From the NCBI GenBank assembly GCA_965222765.1, contig CBDCVG010000006.1:1-64000 (forward strand): 64,000 nucleotides of DNA. Direction: 5' to 3'. The notes beneath the pieces were generated by a model. The model was given only the letters and a program-made list of their open reading frames with translations, was not told the origin of the DNA and made no database searches. The position numbers were made by a program, and so were the translations under genes. This document shows positions 9,269 to 18,905 of the stretch, piece after piece. Numbering within the stretch: position 1 is the stretch's first letter; every line of letters starts with the position of its first letter. Origin of the DNA: Caldora sp965222765. Its GTDB lineage: Bacteria; Cyanobacteriota; Cyanobacteriia; Cyanobacteriales; Coleofasciculaceae.

Positions 9269-9593
9269 AAGATCACTCCTCTGAGCAAATAGGTTGAACT
9301 GGGCAGAAGGACTAATGCTTCTACTGCTTATTCCTTGGTCGTTGTTCAATAATGTAGCACCTGGAAATTAAAATGTCCATATTGTCAAGCTATGATTAAT
9401 GAAAGCAACAAAAGTTCGTAATTGTTATCACCTAAATTCACAAGCCGGACTGATGAACTAGGAGGCTTATACCTCTGTTGAAGTGTCAGCTACCAGAAAT
9501 GAATAATCATTCCCAGTAGCACGGACTTTATCATGAGGAAATATCTAAAGAAGTACAATCTGTAACATATTCTTTCTTAGGAGACTCCACTAA

Positions 9594-10208
9594 ATGGACG
9601 CAATGGAATTTTTTCAGTTAAGTGCTGGTAAGTGGCGATCGCAACGCACAACTCACCACCTCCCCTTCAGGCGAGCGGAGAGTGGAGAGTCAGAAATTAA
9701 TGTGGCTACCTTACCAGCAGATCATCCCCAGGTGATCGAGATCTGTCAGTTACATCAAGTTGATCCTAGTTTGGCAGTGGGGGGAGCTCAAATAAGTTGG
9801 CAAGGGACGATGGCCTGGGATAAAACAGATGAAAATCACCAAGACTCTACAGTCATGGTGATTGTCCCAGAGTCAGACAATCCCAGACAAGGTAGCTTAC
9901 TGCGAGAAAAAGGTTATGCAGAAATAGTGCCAGTGGCAGGTCGTTTCCTGATGGATGATGAAGATGGGTTAGTGCTGATTACAGAATACGAAACAATGAG
10001 TTCTCATGAGCGTTTCTCATTTGCCAGCACGGATTTACGGATGCGTACTAGTACAGTTAAGCGTTTTGGTGGGTTTAGCACTTCATCCATTTGTATTGAA
10101 ACTCGCATAAACTCTGAATTAGATCATTCCAGCCTTGCAGATGTTAAACCTCAAGCAACAAAAAATGCCTTAGAAGCTAGACCATTTGAGTCCCTCTTCG
10201 GTTGGTGA
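9594..10208 (+). CDS. cpcS: Phycobiliprotein lyase, CpcS/CpeS family
   Basis: CpcS/CpeS lyases attach phycocyanobilin to a conserved cysteine (Cys84 position) of phycobiliproteins. The N-terminal signature FFQLSAGKWRSQRTTHHLPFRR is diagnostic, and later blocks (GSLLREKGYAE, VAGRFLMDDEDGL, RFSFASTDLRMRTSTVKRFGGF) match the lipocalin-like fold. The length of 204 residues is normal. AGGAG sits 10 nt before the ATG. It is divergent from nblA and upstream of cpcG. Which chromoprotein it serves cannot be read from the sequence. Confidence 0.9.
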   Translation: MDAMEFFQLSAGKWRSQRTTHHLPFRRAESGESEINVATLPADHPQVIEICQLHQVDPSLAVGGAQISWQGTMAWDKTDENHQDSTVMVIVPESDNPRQGSLLREKGYAEIVPVAGRFLMDDEDGLVLITEYETMSSHERFSFASTDLRMRTSTVKRFGGFSTSSICIETRINSELDHSSLADVKPQATKNALEARPFESLFGW

Positions 10209-10284
10209 TTGATCACTAACTAATTCCCAGTTTCCAATTCCCCATTTTTCATTCCCACTTACCGTCCCCTTGAACTACCGGAGT

Positions 10285-10857
10285 ATGTATCAGAACAAGC
10301 CTAGCCCCCAGTCAAGTATTAGTGATGATCCGTATATAAGGGGCTATAAGTATCTACAGAAAGTAGGTCGGCTGGCATTAGAACCTCGCATGATTGAGGT
10401 AACTAATAATCTAAGTGAGCATGAACACTTGTGTACCTGGATCGGCAATCACATAGATATCATTAATGCCAACCTCAATGATTGCCTAGAAGCCTGTCAT
10501 CGTTGCTTTCATTCAGCAGTACGCCGACCGATGCAAATTATGGCAGCTCCTTTAGCTCAAGAATTTGGTATTGATGGTTTGTGTAATATTCTAGTCGATC
10601 CTACGGTCATCCTCATTGATGTGGGGCGTACAGCCCCCCAGGATTGGTTAAGTATTGTTGTCCATGAATATGCCCACGCCCATATCGGTTCTCCTGGCCA
10701 TGATCAACAATTTTTTAATATCATTGGTCATCTATGTCTAGGACTGGGATTAGCATCTCCCATCTGGCAACCAGACTTGGAAACCTACTTACGAAATTGG
10801 CCACACTGTCGGTCAACTAAAAATCACTTAGATTTTTGGCTAGGCAAAATTTGGTAG
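10285..10857 (+). CDS. Conserved protein with HExxH motif, function unknown
   Basis: A roughly 190-residue soluble protein I cannot assign to a named family. It contains VVHEYAHAHIGSPGHDQQF, where HEYAH (about residue 127) resembles a zinc-peptidase helix with further histidines close behind, and the cysteine-containing block LNDCLEACHRCFHSA. No signal peptide or membrane segment is visible. The frame can start at a TTG (10270) or an ATG (10285); neither has a well-spaced ribosome site, and I chose the ATG. It lies between cpcS and cpcG on the same strand, which might link it to antenna biology, but this is only position. Confidence 0.7.
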   Translation: MYQNKPSPQSSISDDPYIRGYKYLQKVGRLALEPRMIEVTNNLSEHEHLCTWIGNHIDIINANLNDCLEACHRCFHSAVRRPMQIMAAPLAQEFGIDGLCNILVDPTVILIDVGRTAPQDWLSIVVHEYAHAHIGSPGHDQQFFNIIGHLCLGLGLASPIWQPDLETYLRNWPHCRSTKNHLDFWLGKIW

Positions 10858-11022
10858 TTTAATTAAGAAATATTACAAATTATTGCTTTAATTCACTGAA
10901 AAAAAGAGCAGAATTACTTAATCTCCTATATCTGAGAGTTGGCAAAAAAATAACCAACCCTATTTGTTATATAGTTGGAAGTTAAGGTTTGTAAGATTTT
11001 CTAAGATTAGGGAGATTTAAAC

Positions 11023-11793
11023 GTGGCAATTCCTTTATTAAGCTACGCCCCTCTGGTTCAAAATTCACGGATAGATGGCTATGAAGTGCCGGGGGAAGAG
11101 CAACCTAAAATTAACTCGACGGAAAACCTCGTGTCCGGTACGGACATGGATAATCTGATTGATGCAGCATATCGTCAGATCTTCTTCCATGCCTTTGCTT
11201 CAGATCGTGACCCCTTCCTGGAGTCCCAACTCCGCTTTGGTCAGATCACAGTGCGAGACTTCATTCGTGGGTTGCTGCTTTCACCAACTTTCACAGGCAG
11301 CTTTTATGCTAAAAACAGTAACTATCGCTTTGTTGAGCAATGCGTACAGCGGGTGTTGGGGCGTGATGTTCACGGTGAACGGGAAAAACTCGCCTGGGCA
11401 GTCGTAGTTGCTACTAAGGGTATCCAAGGTTTCGTCGATGAACTTTTGGACAGCGACGAGTACCTGGAAAATTTTGGGTATGACACCGTTCCTTATCAGC
11501 GACGTCGAGTGTTACCTGGTCGGGATCAGGGTGAAATACCCTTTAACATCAAGTCTCCATTCTACAACGAATATTATCGGTCAATACTGGGCTTTCCCCA
11601 AGTCATTTGGCAGACAGAGGTACGTCGCTTTACTCCTCAGGAGAAGAAACCACAGGCAGGAAGTCCCGCTCTGTTTATGGATATGGCACGGTCAATTGCG
11701 CCAAAAATTAACACAAACCCAAGAGTTTCAGCGGCCAATATCAATATCGAAGCTTCTGTTCCTGATCGGAGTAAAACAGTTGCTACTAACTAG
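11023..11793 (+). CDS. cpcG: Phycobilisome rod-core linker polypeptide CpcG
   Basis: CpcG joins phycocyanin rods to the allophycocyanin core. The 256-residue product has the N-terminal phycobilisome linker domain (about 15-190), including YRQIFFHAFASDRDPFLESQLR, TVRDFIRGLLLSPTF, RFVEQCVQRVLGRDVHGE and FGYDTVPYQRRRVLPGR. A short variable C-terminal tail (about 200-256) would contact the core. The start is GTG at 11023, preceded by GGGAG at good spacing, and the product begins AIPLLSYAPLVQNSRI, as in other rod-core linkers. Confidence 0.95.
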   Translation: MAIPLLSYAPLVQNSRIDGYEVPGEEQPKINSTENLVSGTDMDNLIDAAYRQIFFHAFASDRDPFLESQLRFGQITVRDFIRGLLLSPTFTGSFYAKNSNYRFVEQCVQRVLGRDVHGEREKLAWAVVVATKGIQGFVDELLDSDEYLENFGYDTVPYQRRRVLPGRDQGEIPFNIKSPFYNEYYRSILGFPQVIWQTEVRRFTPQEKKPQAGSPALFMDMARSIAPKINTNPRVSAANINIEASVPDRSKTVATN

Positions 11794-12116
11794 TAAGCTT
11801 AAGATGATTTAACTTACTATTAAGGCATTTTGGTTTTGGGCAGTGGGCAATAGGCTATGGGCTAGATAAAAAAGCTGATGGTCTACAGTCTACCGCCCAA
11901 AATTTGTATTAGCTATCAGCTGTACTTTTTTGCCCTATTTTTTATCTAAGTCCCACTAAAAAGTTAAAAATGAATGCATTTTGTCAATACGTCTAAGTAA
12001 GCTTGCTGAATAAGTCCATTGAGAAAGTGTTACCTCAAACAATCAATGACCAATAGCCCCAATCCAAGATAGGATAGGTTTTAATTTTGAAATTCAGTCT
12101 GTTGTGAATTAGACTT
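11794..12116. other. Intergenic region between cpcG and psb27
   Basis: No gene seen. It includes a degenerate inverted repeat around 11870-11940 and, at 12001-12016, a solitary end (gcttgctgaataagtc) of the family B mobile repeat described at 23672. Confidence 0.55.
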
Positions 12117-12515
12117 ATGAAACCCTACCTATCACGTCTTATTGCCCTAGTTTTAGTTGTAGTAATTGGTCTGATGGGGTGTTCCTCCAGTGCTAACGGC
12201 ATAACTGGAAATTATAGTCAAGATACTTTGACTGTAATGCAAAACTTGAGAACAGCCATTGCATTACCACAGGATGCTCCCGACAAGTCTCAAGTTGAAG
12301 CTCAAGTGCGTCAACAAATGAATGACTACGCCTCTCGCTACCGGCGAAATTCGTCAGTGGCTAACCTGAGTTCTTTTTCCACTATGCGTACTGCTGTAAA
12401 TTCCCTTGCCGGTTATTACAGTTCTTATCCTAATCGTCCTCTGCCTCAAAAGCTGAAGGATCGGCTAGAGCAAGAATTCAAGCAGGTAGAACGAGCACTA
12501 AGGCGAGGCGCTTAA
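12117..12515 (+). CDS. psb27: Photosystem II assembly lipoprotein Psb27
   Basis: Psb27 binds CP43 on the lumenal side during assembly and repair of photosystem II, before the manganese cluster is mounted. The 132-residue product has a signal peptide ending in a lipobox-like VIGLMGC (Cys22 as lipidation site), followed by the four-helix Psb27 core: YSQDTLTVMQNLRTAI, DKSQVEAQVRQQMNDYASRYRR, TMRTAVNSLAGYYSSYPNRPLP and LKDRLEQEFKQVERAL. Length and order are typical. Confidence 0.95.
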   Translation: MKPYLSRLIALVLVVVIGLMGCSSSANGITGNYSQDTLTVMQNLRTAIALPQDAPDKSQVEAQVRQQMNDYASRYRRNSSVANLSSFSTMRTAVNSLAGYYSSYPNRPLPQKLKDRLEQEFKQVERALRRGA

Positions 12516-12640
12516 TCAAAAAAACTGTTTGACTTTTTAAGTGTACAGGCGTAGCGTGCTACGTCTCTACCACCACAGAACGAGAACATCGGTAAATGCG
12601 AGTTATTCAAATGCGAGTTATTATGTAATCTTTTAAGGTA

Positions 12641-14119
12641 ATGTCCAAGAGTTTTCTCAAAGGGAAACGGCATCAGCTCCTATCTCGCAGTTTAGTCACA
12701 GCACTGTTCACCAGCAGCAGCTTAGTTAGTCAATATTGGTTAGCCTCAACAGCTCAAGCTCAAACCCAAGCTTATTGTCGGTTTACCAAGGAAGAAATTG
12801 CCCAAAAAGAAAGCTTACGCCTCAGCTCACTCAAGGGCAACTCTGATTCGGAAAAAAGCTACAAAGCTCTTTTGAAGCGACACGCAGATTTCTTGCAACG
12901 ATGTCGTAGTCGTACTTTCCCTCAAAACCAAGCAATTTGGCTGCGCTTATATCCCTGTGATGCTCGTCCTGGAGCTATTGATGAGATTCTCGATCACATC
13001 GTTAACAAAGGCTACAACCAAATAAACTTAGAAGTATTTTATAGCGGTCAGGTGCTGCTACCATCGGCAGAGAATCGAACGCCTTGGTCATCGATTGTAC
13101 AAACACCAGGGTTTGAGAATGTAGATTTGTTCGCTCAGGCGATTAAAAAAGGTCATGAACGGGGCATCAAGGTTTATGCTTGGATGTTTACCATGAATTT
13201 TGGGTATAGCTACGCCCAGCGTCGAGATCGGCAAGGAGCCTTAGCCCGTAATGGTAGAGGACAGACAAGTGAATCAGTAGTCCCAGGTGGCTCTCAAATT
13301 TTTATTGACCCTTATAACCGTCAAGCACAGACAGACTTCTACCGACTGGTTGAAACACTGATGAAACGACGCCCGGATGGAGTGTTATTCGATTACATTC
13401 GATATCCTCGTGGAGGTGGTTCTGATACTGTTGCCGATAGAATCGAGGACTTGTGGATTTATAGTGATGCGGCTAAACAAGCTCTCTATGACCGCGCTCT
13501 TAACAATCAAGGTAGAGAGTTAATTAAGCGCTATATAAGTAAGGGTTCTATTAAAAGTAGTGATTTAGCAGCGGTAAAAAAGCTCTATCCTAGTGAAGAT
13601 GTGCCTCGTTGGCAAGGTCGCACCCCCTCTCCCGGAGAGACTTCTGGTTCTCTACAATGGCAATTGTGGCAGCTGAGTGTTGCTCATGCCGCACAAGGTG
13701 TACTCGACTTCCTTGCCTTAGCTGTCCTTGCGGCTCAGCGTAATGGGGTAAAAGCCGGGGCAGTATTTTTCCCCGATGCCAATAAAATTGTTGGTGGGGG
13801 TGGATATGATTCGAGATTACAACCCTGGGACAATTTCCCTAGTAATATTGAGTGGCATGCAATGTCTTATGGTGTCTGTGGTAATACCAGTTGTATTGAC
13901 AGTTTGGTCAAGCGAGCTTTAGATCGCGCTCCCTCTCGAACACAGGTGACACCAGCTCTTGCAGGAACTTGGGGAAGATCAATCAAAAATCGTCCCTCTC
14001 TAGAAATTCAGATGCGATCGCTCCAGCGTATGTCACCACGAATCAACTCCATCAGCCACTTTGATTATTCCTGGCAAGAGCCAGAGTTGGACCGTAAACG
14101 GAAGTTTTGTAAGTTGTGA
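12641..14119 (+). CDS. Secreted GHL10-family glycosyl-hydrolase-like protein
   Basis: The product has 492 residues with a signal peptide (basic start, hydrophobic stretch about 17-38, likely cleavage after AQA). The mature region is a TIM-barrel-like domain of the cyanobacterial GHL10 / family 10 glycosylhydrolase-like type: AIWLRLYPCDARPGAIDEIL, YNQINLEVFYSGQVLLPS, HERGIKVYAWMFTMNFGY, GSQIFIDPYNRQAQ, PDGVLFDYIRYPRG and NIEWHAMSYGVCGN. Acidic residues in FDYIRYP and near EWHAM could be catalytic. Family members have no well-established substrate; a cell-envelope polysaccharide is a guess. It is monocistronic, with heptamer repeats on the 3' side. Confidence 0.82.
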   Translation: MSKSFLKGKRHQLLSRSLVTALFTSSSLVSQYWLASTAQAQTQAYCRFTKEEIAQKESLRLSSLKGNSDSEKSYKALLKRHADFLQRCRSRTFPQNQAIWLRLYPCDARPGAIDEILDHIVNKGYNQINLEVFYSGQVLLPSAENRTPWSSIVQTPGFENVDLFAQAIKKGHERGIKVYAWMFTMNFGYSYAQRRDRQGALARNGRGQTSESVVPGGSQIFIDPYNRQAQTDFYRLVETLMKRRPDGVLFDYIRYPRGGGSDTVADRIEDLWIYSDAAKQALYDRALNNQGRELIKRYISKGSIKSSDLAAVKKLYPSEDVPRWQGRTPSPGETSGSLQWQLWQLSVAHAAQGVLDFLALAVLAAQRNGVKAGAVFFPDANKIVGGGGYDSRLQPWDNFPSNIEWHAMSYGVCGNTSCIDSLVKRALDRAPSRTQVTPALAGTWGRSIKNRPSLEIQMRSLQRMSPRINSISHFDYSWQEPELDRKRKFCKL

Positions 14120-14125
14120 GTAATT

Positions 14126-14220
14126 AGCTAATTGTTAATGGTCAATAGTCAATGGCTAATTGTTAATCCCAGTGAGCAATTAGCAATTAGCAATTAGCAA
14201 TTAACTATTAACTATTAGCA
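14126..14220 (+). repeat. Heptanucleotide repeats before the helicase gene
   Basis: Degenerate units (taattgt, caatagt) lead into four tandem copies of attagca-type heptamers and two of actatta-type. The array ends exactly at the ATG of the downstream helicase gene, so that gene has no recognizable ribosome binding site. Confidence 0.8.
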
Positions 14221-16527
14221 ATGAACAACGAATCATCACCAAATTCAATGTCAGCTTTGCGGGAGCAAGCATTGCAGCGACTCCGCAATAGTTTACGACG
14301 GGGACAACAAAGCATGGCAGACTGGCAGGGAGGAAAGCTGGCAGTTTCTGCGGTACCCGGTGCTGGGAAGTCTACTGGAATGGCAGTAGCAGCAGCGATC
14401 GCTATTGCTCGTTACCAACTCCATGCCAAGCTTCAACTAGTAGTAGTTACTTTCACTCGCTCTGCGGCTGCTAGTATCAAAGCCAAAATTCGCGCCCACC
14501 TTAATTCTCTCTCAATACCACAAAATAGCTTTATTGTCCATACTTTACATGGCTTAGCCCTGAATATAGCTAACCGCCATCCAGATTTATCGGGCATCAA
14601 TCTGGAAAATGCCACAGTTGTGATTCCTCGTTCCAGTAACCGCTTAATTCGTTCTGCTGTAGAACAGTGGATTACTCTTCATCCTGTTCGTTATTCTACT
14701 CTCCTGGAAGGACAAAGTTTTGATGGGGAAGAAACTGAACGGCTAAGACGACAATCGGTATTGCGGACTGAAGTGTTACCGAAACTGGCTTACATAGTAA
14801 TCCATGAAGCTAAGAGTTCCGGCTTAACCCCAGAAGACTTATGGAAGCTCAACGAGCAGACTAACGACCCTTATGAAACTTTAGCGATCGCAGCTGGTTT
14901 GTATGAACAATATCAAACTATTGCACGAGCTCGGAACTTCATTGACTATGATGACATGATTCTGGCAGCCCTCAGAGTCCTTAAAAACGATGCCATCCGT
15001 CAAATGTGGCAAAAACAATACTTTGCTGTATTTGAAGACGAAGCTCAAGATTCCACCCAGCTCCAATACCGATTGTTGCAGACTCTTGCTACTGACCCCA
15101 GTAACTCCCATGCTCCTCTGAACTTCATTCGAGTTGGTGACCCCAATCAAGCGATTAACTCCACCTTTACTCCCGCTGATCCGATTTATTTCAATCGGTT
15201 CTGTGAAGATTGTCAAACTCAAGCGCGTCTGGCAACCATGGATCAAGCTGGTCGTAGTACCACTATGATTATTGAAGCTGCTAACTTTGTCCTGCACTGG
15301 GTTAATCGCTCCAAGCTGACAGGTGCCGAATTAGCCTTTCGCTCCCAAGATATTCGTCCTGTAAATGCCGATGATCCGCAACCAGATGCTAATCCTAGTC
15401 CCACGGGACGTGGTTTGGAAATTTACAGTCCCCGGGATATTTATCACACTGTCGAACTAATTGGAGAGCGGGTGGTAGAATTATTTGCTCAAGCTCCAAA
15501 ACATCGAGCAGCGGTACTAGTAAGGGAAAATCGGCAAGGTAGTTTTGTTACCAAACAATTAGAATCTCTCCAGCGTAAGCATGGCATTGAAGTATTCGAT
15601 GTACAAGAAAGCGATCGCCAATCTCATGTTCCTAGAGAAATCCTCACCCTGCTCCAATTTCTTGATCGACCCCATTCCCCAGATTACCTGAAAGCTGCTT
15701 TAGTAGTCCTAGTAGAGCGTCAACTAATTCCCACCCAGGATCTCAATGCTCTTGCCACTTTTCCAGAACAGTTCCTTTATCCGGGCCCCCTTGATCCACT
15801 TCAGACACCAGCAGTACTTCAAGCTGCTCGTTATTGTCGCAGTTTGCTGCGTGCTCGTCTAGAACTGCCTCACTATCAATTGATTTCCTTCCTAGCTCTC
15901 ACCTTAAATTACAACCAATCTGAGTTGGCAACAGCTGATAAGTTAACAGAAAGGATTGCTCAACAGACTTTTGGCAATAGTTCGATGAGTGCTACTCTGA
16001 CAGCACTCATTGAAATCGTCAGTTCCGAACGCTTTGAACCAGTAGAAACTGAAGATGCTGACTCTCGCTATCTCCGTGCTGGTCAACTTACTATTATTAC
16101 TATGCACAAAGCTAAGGGATTGGACTGGGATTATGTATTTATTCCATTTTTGCACGAAGACACTCTCCCCGGTAGTCCTTGGGTTCCTACTGCTGCGCAG
16201 TTTTTAGGTGATTTTACTCTAGCAGAAGTCGCTAGAGCCCAAATCCGCGCTAGTCTCCATGAGCAAACCATACCACTGGCACCGGAAGCTTGGGAACAAG
16301 CAGGACAACTGAAAACAGCTGAAGAGTTCCGCCTCCTCTATGTCGCAATGACGAGAGCCAAACGCCTGTTATGGATATCTGCTGCTGAGAAAGGTCCTTT
16401 CCGATGGAGTACTTTTAGTGGGAAGAGTGATAACTTACAGTTGAAAAAACCTTGTCCAGTCTTGCCAGCTTTAAGGAATCATTTTCCTCAATCGGTGGTT
16501 TCTTGGTCTGAAGCAGTTGGGAAGTAA
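14221..16527 (+). CDS. UvrD/Rep-type superfamily 1 DNA helicase
   Basis: An ATP-dependent helicase of 768 residues. Visible motifs: Walker A AVPGAGKST (about 44-52), motif Ia VVVTFTRSAAA, Walker B FEDEAQDST (about 273-281), motif III GDPNQAINS, motif V TMHKAKGLDWDYVFIPFL and motif VI LLYVAMTRAKRLLWIS. It is of typical size for UvrD/PcrA but divergent in the middle, matching a cyanobacterium-specific clade without a trivial name. A role in DNA repair or replication restart is inferred from the family. The coding frame begins at the end of a heptamer repeat array. Confidence 0.9.
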   Translation: MNNESSPNSMSALREQALQRLRNSLRRGQQSMADWQGGKLAVSAVPGAGKSTGMAVAAAIAIARYQLHAKLQLVVVTFTRSAAASIKAKIRAHLNSLSIPQNSFIVHTLHGLALNIANRHPDLSGINLENATVVIPRSSNRLIRSAVEQWITLHPVRYSTLLEGQSFDGEETERLRRQSVLRTEVLPKLAYIVIHEAKSSGLTPEDLWKLNEQTNDPYETLAIAAGLYEQYQTIARARNFIDYDDMILAALRVLKNDAIRQMWQKQYFAVFEDEAQDSTQLQYRLLQTLATDPSNSHAPLNFIRVGDPNQAINSTFTPADPIYFNRFCEDCQTQARLATMDQAGRSTTMIIEAANFVLHWVNRSKLTGAELAFRSQDIRPVNADDPQPDANPSPTGRGLEIYSPRDIYHTVELIGERVVELFAQAPKHRAAVLVRENRQGSFVTKQLESLQRKHGIEVFDVQESDRQSHVPREILTLLQFLDRPHSPDYLKAALVVLVERQLIPTQDLNALATFPEQFLYPGPLDPLQTPAVLQAARYCRSLLRARLELPHYQLISFLALTLNYNQSELATADKLTERIAQQTFGNSSMSATLTALIEIVSSERFEPVETEDADSRYLRAGQLTIITMHKAKGLDWDYVFIPFLHEDTLPGSPWVPTAAQFLGDFTLAEVARAQIRASLHEQTIPLAPEAWEQAGQLKTAEEFRLLYVAMTRAKRLLWISAAEKGPFRWSTFSGKSDNLQLKKPCPVLPALRNHFPQSVVSWSEAVGK

Positions 16528-16639
16528 TGACCATTCAACAATTGATAATGAACAATGGATAATGGATAATTACCTCTCCTTGAAAGAAGAGGGTTGAACT
16601 TAAGAAAAATATTTGCTTTATAAATGAAGAGGTCTTAGA

Positions 16640-16700
16640 CCAAATTAACCAATTATCAATTATCAATTATCAATTATCAATTATCCATTATCCATTGATA
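16640..16700 (+). repeat. Heptanucleotide repeat (aattatc) before the rhomboid gene
   Basis: About six tandem units of aattatc, drifting into tccatta, end a few bases before the rhomboid ATG at 16705. A degenerate related run (gataatg) occurs at 16540-16570. Confidence 0.85.
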
Positions 16701-16704
16701 ACTA

Positions 16705-17367
16705 ATGACTATTGGTGACGCAATCATTTCAATTTTCGTTATTGTCATGTGTTTGAGCATGGCAATAACTTATGGCATAACCCCTGAATTGATCAGTAAA
16801 TTTCGATTTTTAAGTGATTTTATTGTGTGCATCTTCCTTGCCGGGGCAATTAATTTCTTATGCCAGGGCACTTTCAATGTTCTCGGTATTACCCCAAGAA
16901 CTCCCAAAGGACTATTAGGGATATTGTTTTCCCCCTTCTTGCATGGGAATTGGCAACACTTAATGACTAACCTGATTTTCCTTTTTCCTTTAGGTTGGCT
17001 GATCATATTAGGAGGAGTAGAGCAGTTTGTGATGATCACAATTTTTACTGCATTGGTTAGTGGTTTTGGTATCTGGCTACTGGGGAAAGAGAGAACAACT
17101 CACATAGGAATTTCGGGTGTGTTGTTTGGTTATTTGGGTTTTCTGTTGACGCAGGGCTACTTTGTGAGCGACTCAATCTATTTTGGAGTCTCAGCACTAG
17201 TTGGGGGACTCTATGGTAGATATATCCAGGGTATTTTCCCTAGGTCAAATAGAATATCTTGGGAAGGACATTTGTTTGGATTGATCGGTGGTGTGGTAGC
17301 GGCACGTTATTTGTTTGAACTTGAAGAAATAGTAACAAGACTCGAACAATTGTTGAGATTACAATAG
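16705..17367 (+). CDS. Rhomboid family intramembrane serine protease
   Basis: Rhomboids cut transmembrane substrates within the membrane. The 220-residue product has six or so hydrophobic segments and the catalytic set HGNWQHLMTNL (His85 and Asn89 of the oxyanion region), GISGVLFG (nucleophile Ser137) and EGHLFGLIGG (catalytic His189). The length is normal for a bacterial rhomboid without extra domains. The substrate is unknown. It sits alone between repeat-rich spacers. Confidence 0.93.
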   Translation: MTIGDAIISIFVIVMCLSMAITYGITPELISKFRFLSDFIVCIFLAGAINFLCQGTFNVLGITPRTPKGLLGILFSPFLHGNWQHLMTNLIFLFPLGWLIILGGVEQFVMITIFTALVSGFGIWLLGKERTTHIGISGVLFGYLGFLLTQGYFVSDSIYFGVSALVGGLYGRYIQGIFPRSNRISWEGHLFGLIGGVVAARYLFELEEIVTRLEQLLRLQ

Positions 17368-18001
17368 AGTCCTATAATATAATCCCATTCTTCAGGATTT
17401 TTGCCTTCGATAGCAATTACCGTTTCCTCTTGTTTCCACTCATAATTGCGATCGCTATTGTTCATTAGCTCCTACCAGGCTCTGAGAGAACTCCACAAAA
17501 AGAAATTCCCAATGTCATTCTGAATGAAACGAAGTGTATTAAGTCATCCCCCGGAAGACAGCACGGGGGATTTCGTGTTATTTGTTGTTAGTTGTTAGTT
17601 GTTAGTTGTTTGTAAAAAAAACAAATAACAAATAACCAACAACCAAGTGGCAGGCGACTATCCCTCCCATCCCTTGAAGGAATGGGCTTCCCGCCGCTTT
17701 CGGTGAAGAATCGTTTGAGATGCTTCGTTTCGCTTTGCTACACTCAGCATGACAAGACAGGATCATTTATTTTGTGGCTTACTCATTAAATTATCTTGAG
17801 TATCCTACCTTAACCAAATTTCCCATGCCTTAAAGACCGTTTCAGAGGCAGTAGTTCATCTATACTAATCATTTCTAATAATATCTCCATAACAGCTTAA
17901 TTATGCTGGGTATGGAGGATAGCCAAAAAGACAAGATATAGCTAAAAATTAAGATAAGATTCCAGCTAACCTAAAAGCCGAAACCCTTATCTATTCTCAA
18001 A
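17368..18001. other. Repeat-rich intergenic region between rhomboid and tRNA-Leu
   Basis: No gene supported. It holds a heptamer run (gttagtt, 17580-17612) facing a complementary run (aacaaat/aaccaac, 17621-17645) that together form a long hairpin. There are also two stretches (17515-17575, 17695-17755) resembling the 'cattctgaatgaa ... cagcatgaca' segments that occur inside family C elements. Confidence 0.55.
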
Positions 18002-18083
18002 TGCGGACGAAAGGACTTGAACCTTCACACCTTACGGTACTAGAACCTAAATCTAGCGCGTCTGCCAATTCCGCCACGTCCGC
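18002..18083 (-). tRNA. tRNA-Leu (anticodon UAG)
   Basis: An 82-nt class II tRNA read on the minus strand. The acceptor stem GCGGACG pairs with CGTCCGC followed by discriminator A. The D-arm region is TGGCGGAATTGGCAGACGCG, the anticodon arm CTAGATTTAGGTTCTAG has UAG in the loop, a long variable arm follows, and the T-arm contains GGTTCAAGTCC. CCA is not encoded. Confidence 0.95.
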
Positions 18084-18163
18084 AATCTCTGCCATCGTTA
18101 TCATAGCAAAAACTTGTCCATAAAATCAGATTAACAGCATTATTGATGAATTTGCTTCCCTAG

Positions 18164-18266
18164 TGCAGCACGGCGGAAATAAATGACCAGTTTGAGATCG
18201 ATAGAATCCTTACTCTATAAGCATTCTTAATTCTTCATTCTTAATTCTTCATTCCGCGCAGCGGTT
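18164..18266 (+). mobile_element. MITE family D, copy 1
   Basis: A 103-bp element from the conserved start tgcagcacggcggaaataa to the end attccgcgcagcggt, with imperfect inverted ends (ggcggaa / ttccgc). CTAG flanks both sides (18160-18163 and 18267-18270), consistent with a 4-bp target duplication. Related copies are at 46039, 49787 and 50761. No coding capacity. Confidence 0.8.
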
Positions 18267-18302
18267 CTAGCTCCCTCAGCTCCTTACTCCCTGCTAAGTT
18301 TC

Positions 18303-18794
18303 TTAAGCAATATCTGGTGGTAAGTTGCTAGGATATGACTGAGTTGCTGGAGGAGCTTGTTTGAGCTGTGCTTGTACTAATTTTTGTAAGTCACCTCGAC
18401 GTACCTCCGTGCCAGATGCTAAATTACCTGGTGTATCAAAGAATACTAAGCTATTGACGTTGTCAATAGCTAACATTTGGAACAAAATGTGGGTAACTGG
18501 CACTGTTAAAGCCATAACTTGGGGATCTGATGCTGACTGGGAATCAAAATCGGCAGCATCTTTGAGAGTAGGAAAAGCGTAAATGACATTTTTCTCTACT
18601 TCAGGCTTGGCACGATTGCTCAGAGTGGTCAACAACCACCCATGGTCCAAGGTTTGGAGAATATAATATTCCTCATGTTGGAGTTGACGGGCAAGCTGAA
18701 TCAGCACAGGTGCGATCGCCTCAACAATTTGGGGAGTTATTTCATCTGCTGGGGCATTGTCAATTAAAATTTTAATTTGTCCTTCTAAATCCAT
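18303..18794 (-). CDS. Conserved cyanobacterial hypothetical protein
   Basis: I do not recognise a family for this 163-residue soluble protein. It begins MDLEGQIKILIDNAPADEIT, has an alpha-helical N-terminal half (VEAIAPVLIQLARQLQHEEYYILQTLDHGWLL) and a mixed C-terminal half with VPVTHILFQMLAIDNVNSLVFFD. The tail is proline-rich. No signal peptide or membrane segment is visible. It is divergently arranged to hetZ with about 110 bp between, so the two could share a control region. Confidence 0.75.
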   Translation of the reverse strand: MDLEGQIKILIDNAPADEITPQIVEAIAPVLIQLARQLQHEEYYILQTLDHGWLLTTLSNRAKPEVEKNVIYAFPTLKDAADFDSQSASDPQVMALTVPVTHILFQMLAIDNVNSLVFFDTPGNLASGTEVRRGDLQKLVQAQLKQAPPATQSYPSNLPPDIA

Positions 18795-18905
18795 GGGAGT
18801 TTAACATAGAAGCAACTGTACTGCTATTTTGAGTCTAAACCAAGATCAAATCAGTCGAAAGTACCTGTGGATCTGGTTTTTTGTTAAGTAAATCAATTAT
18901 GAGGT

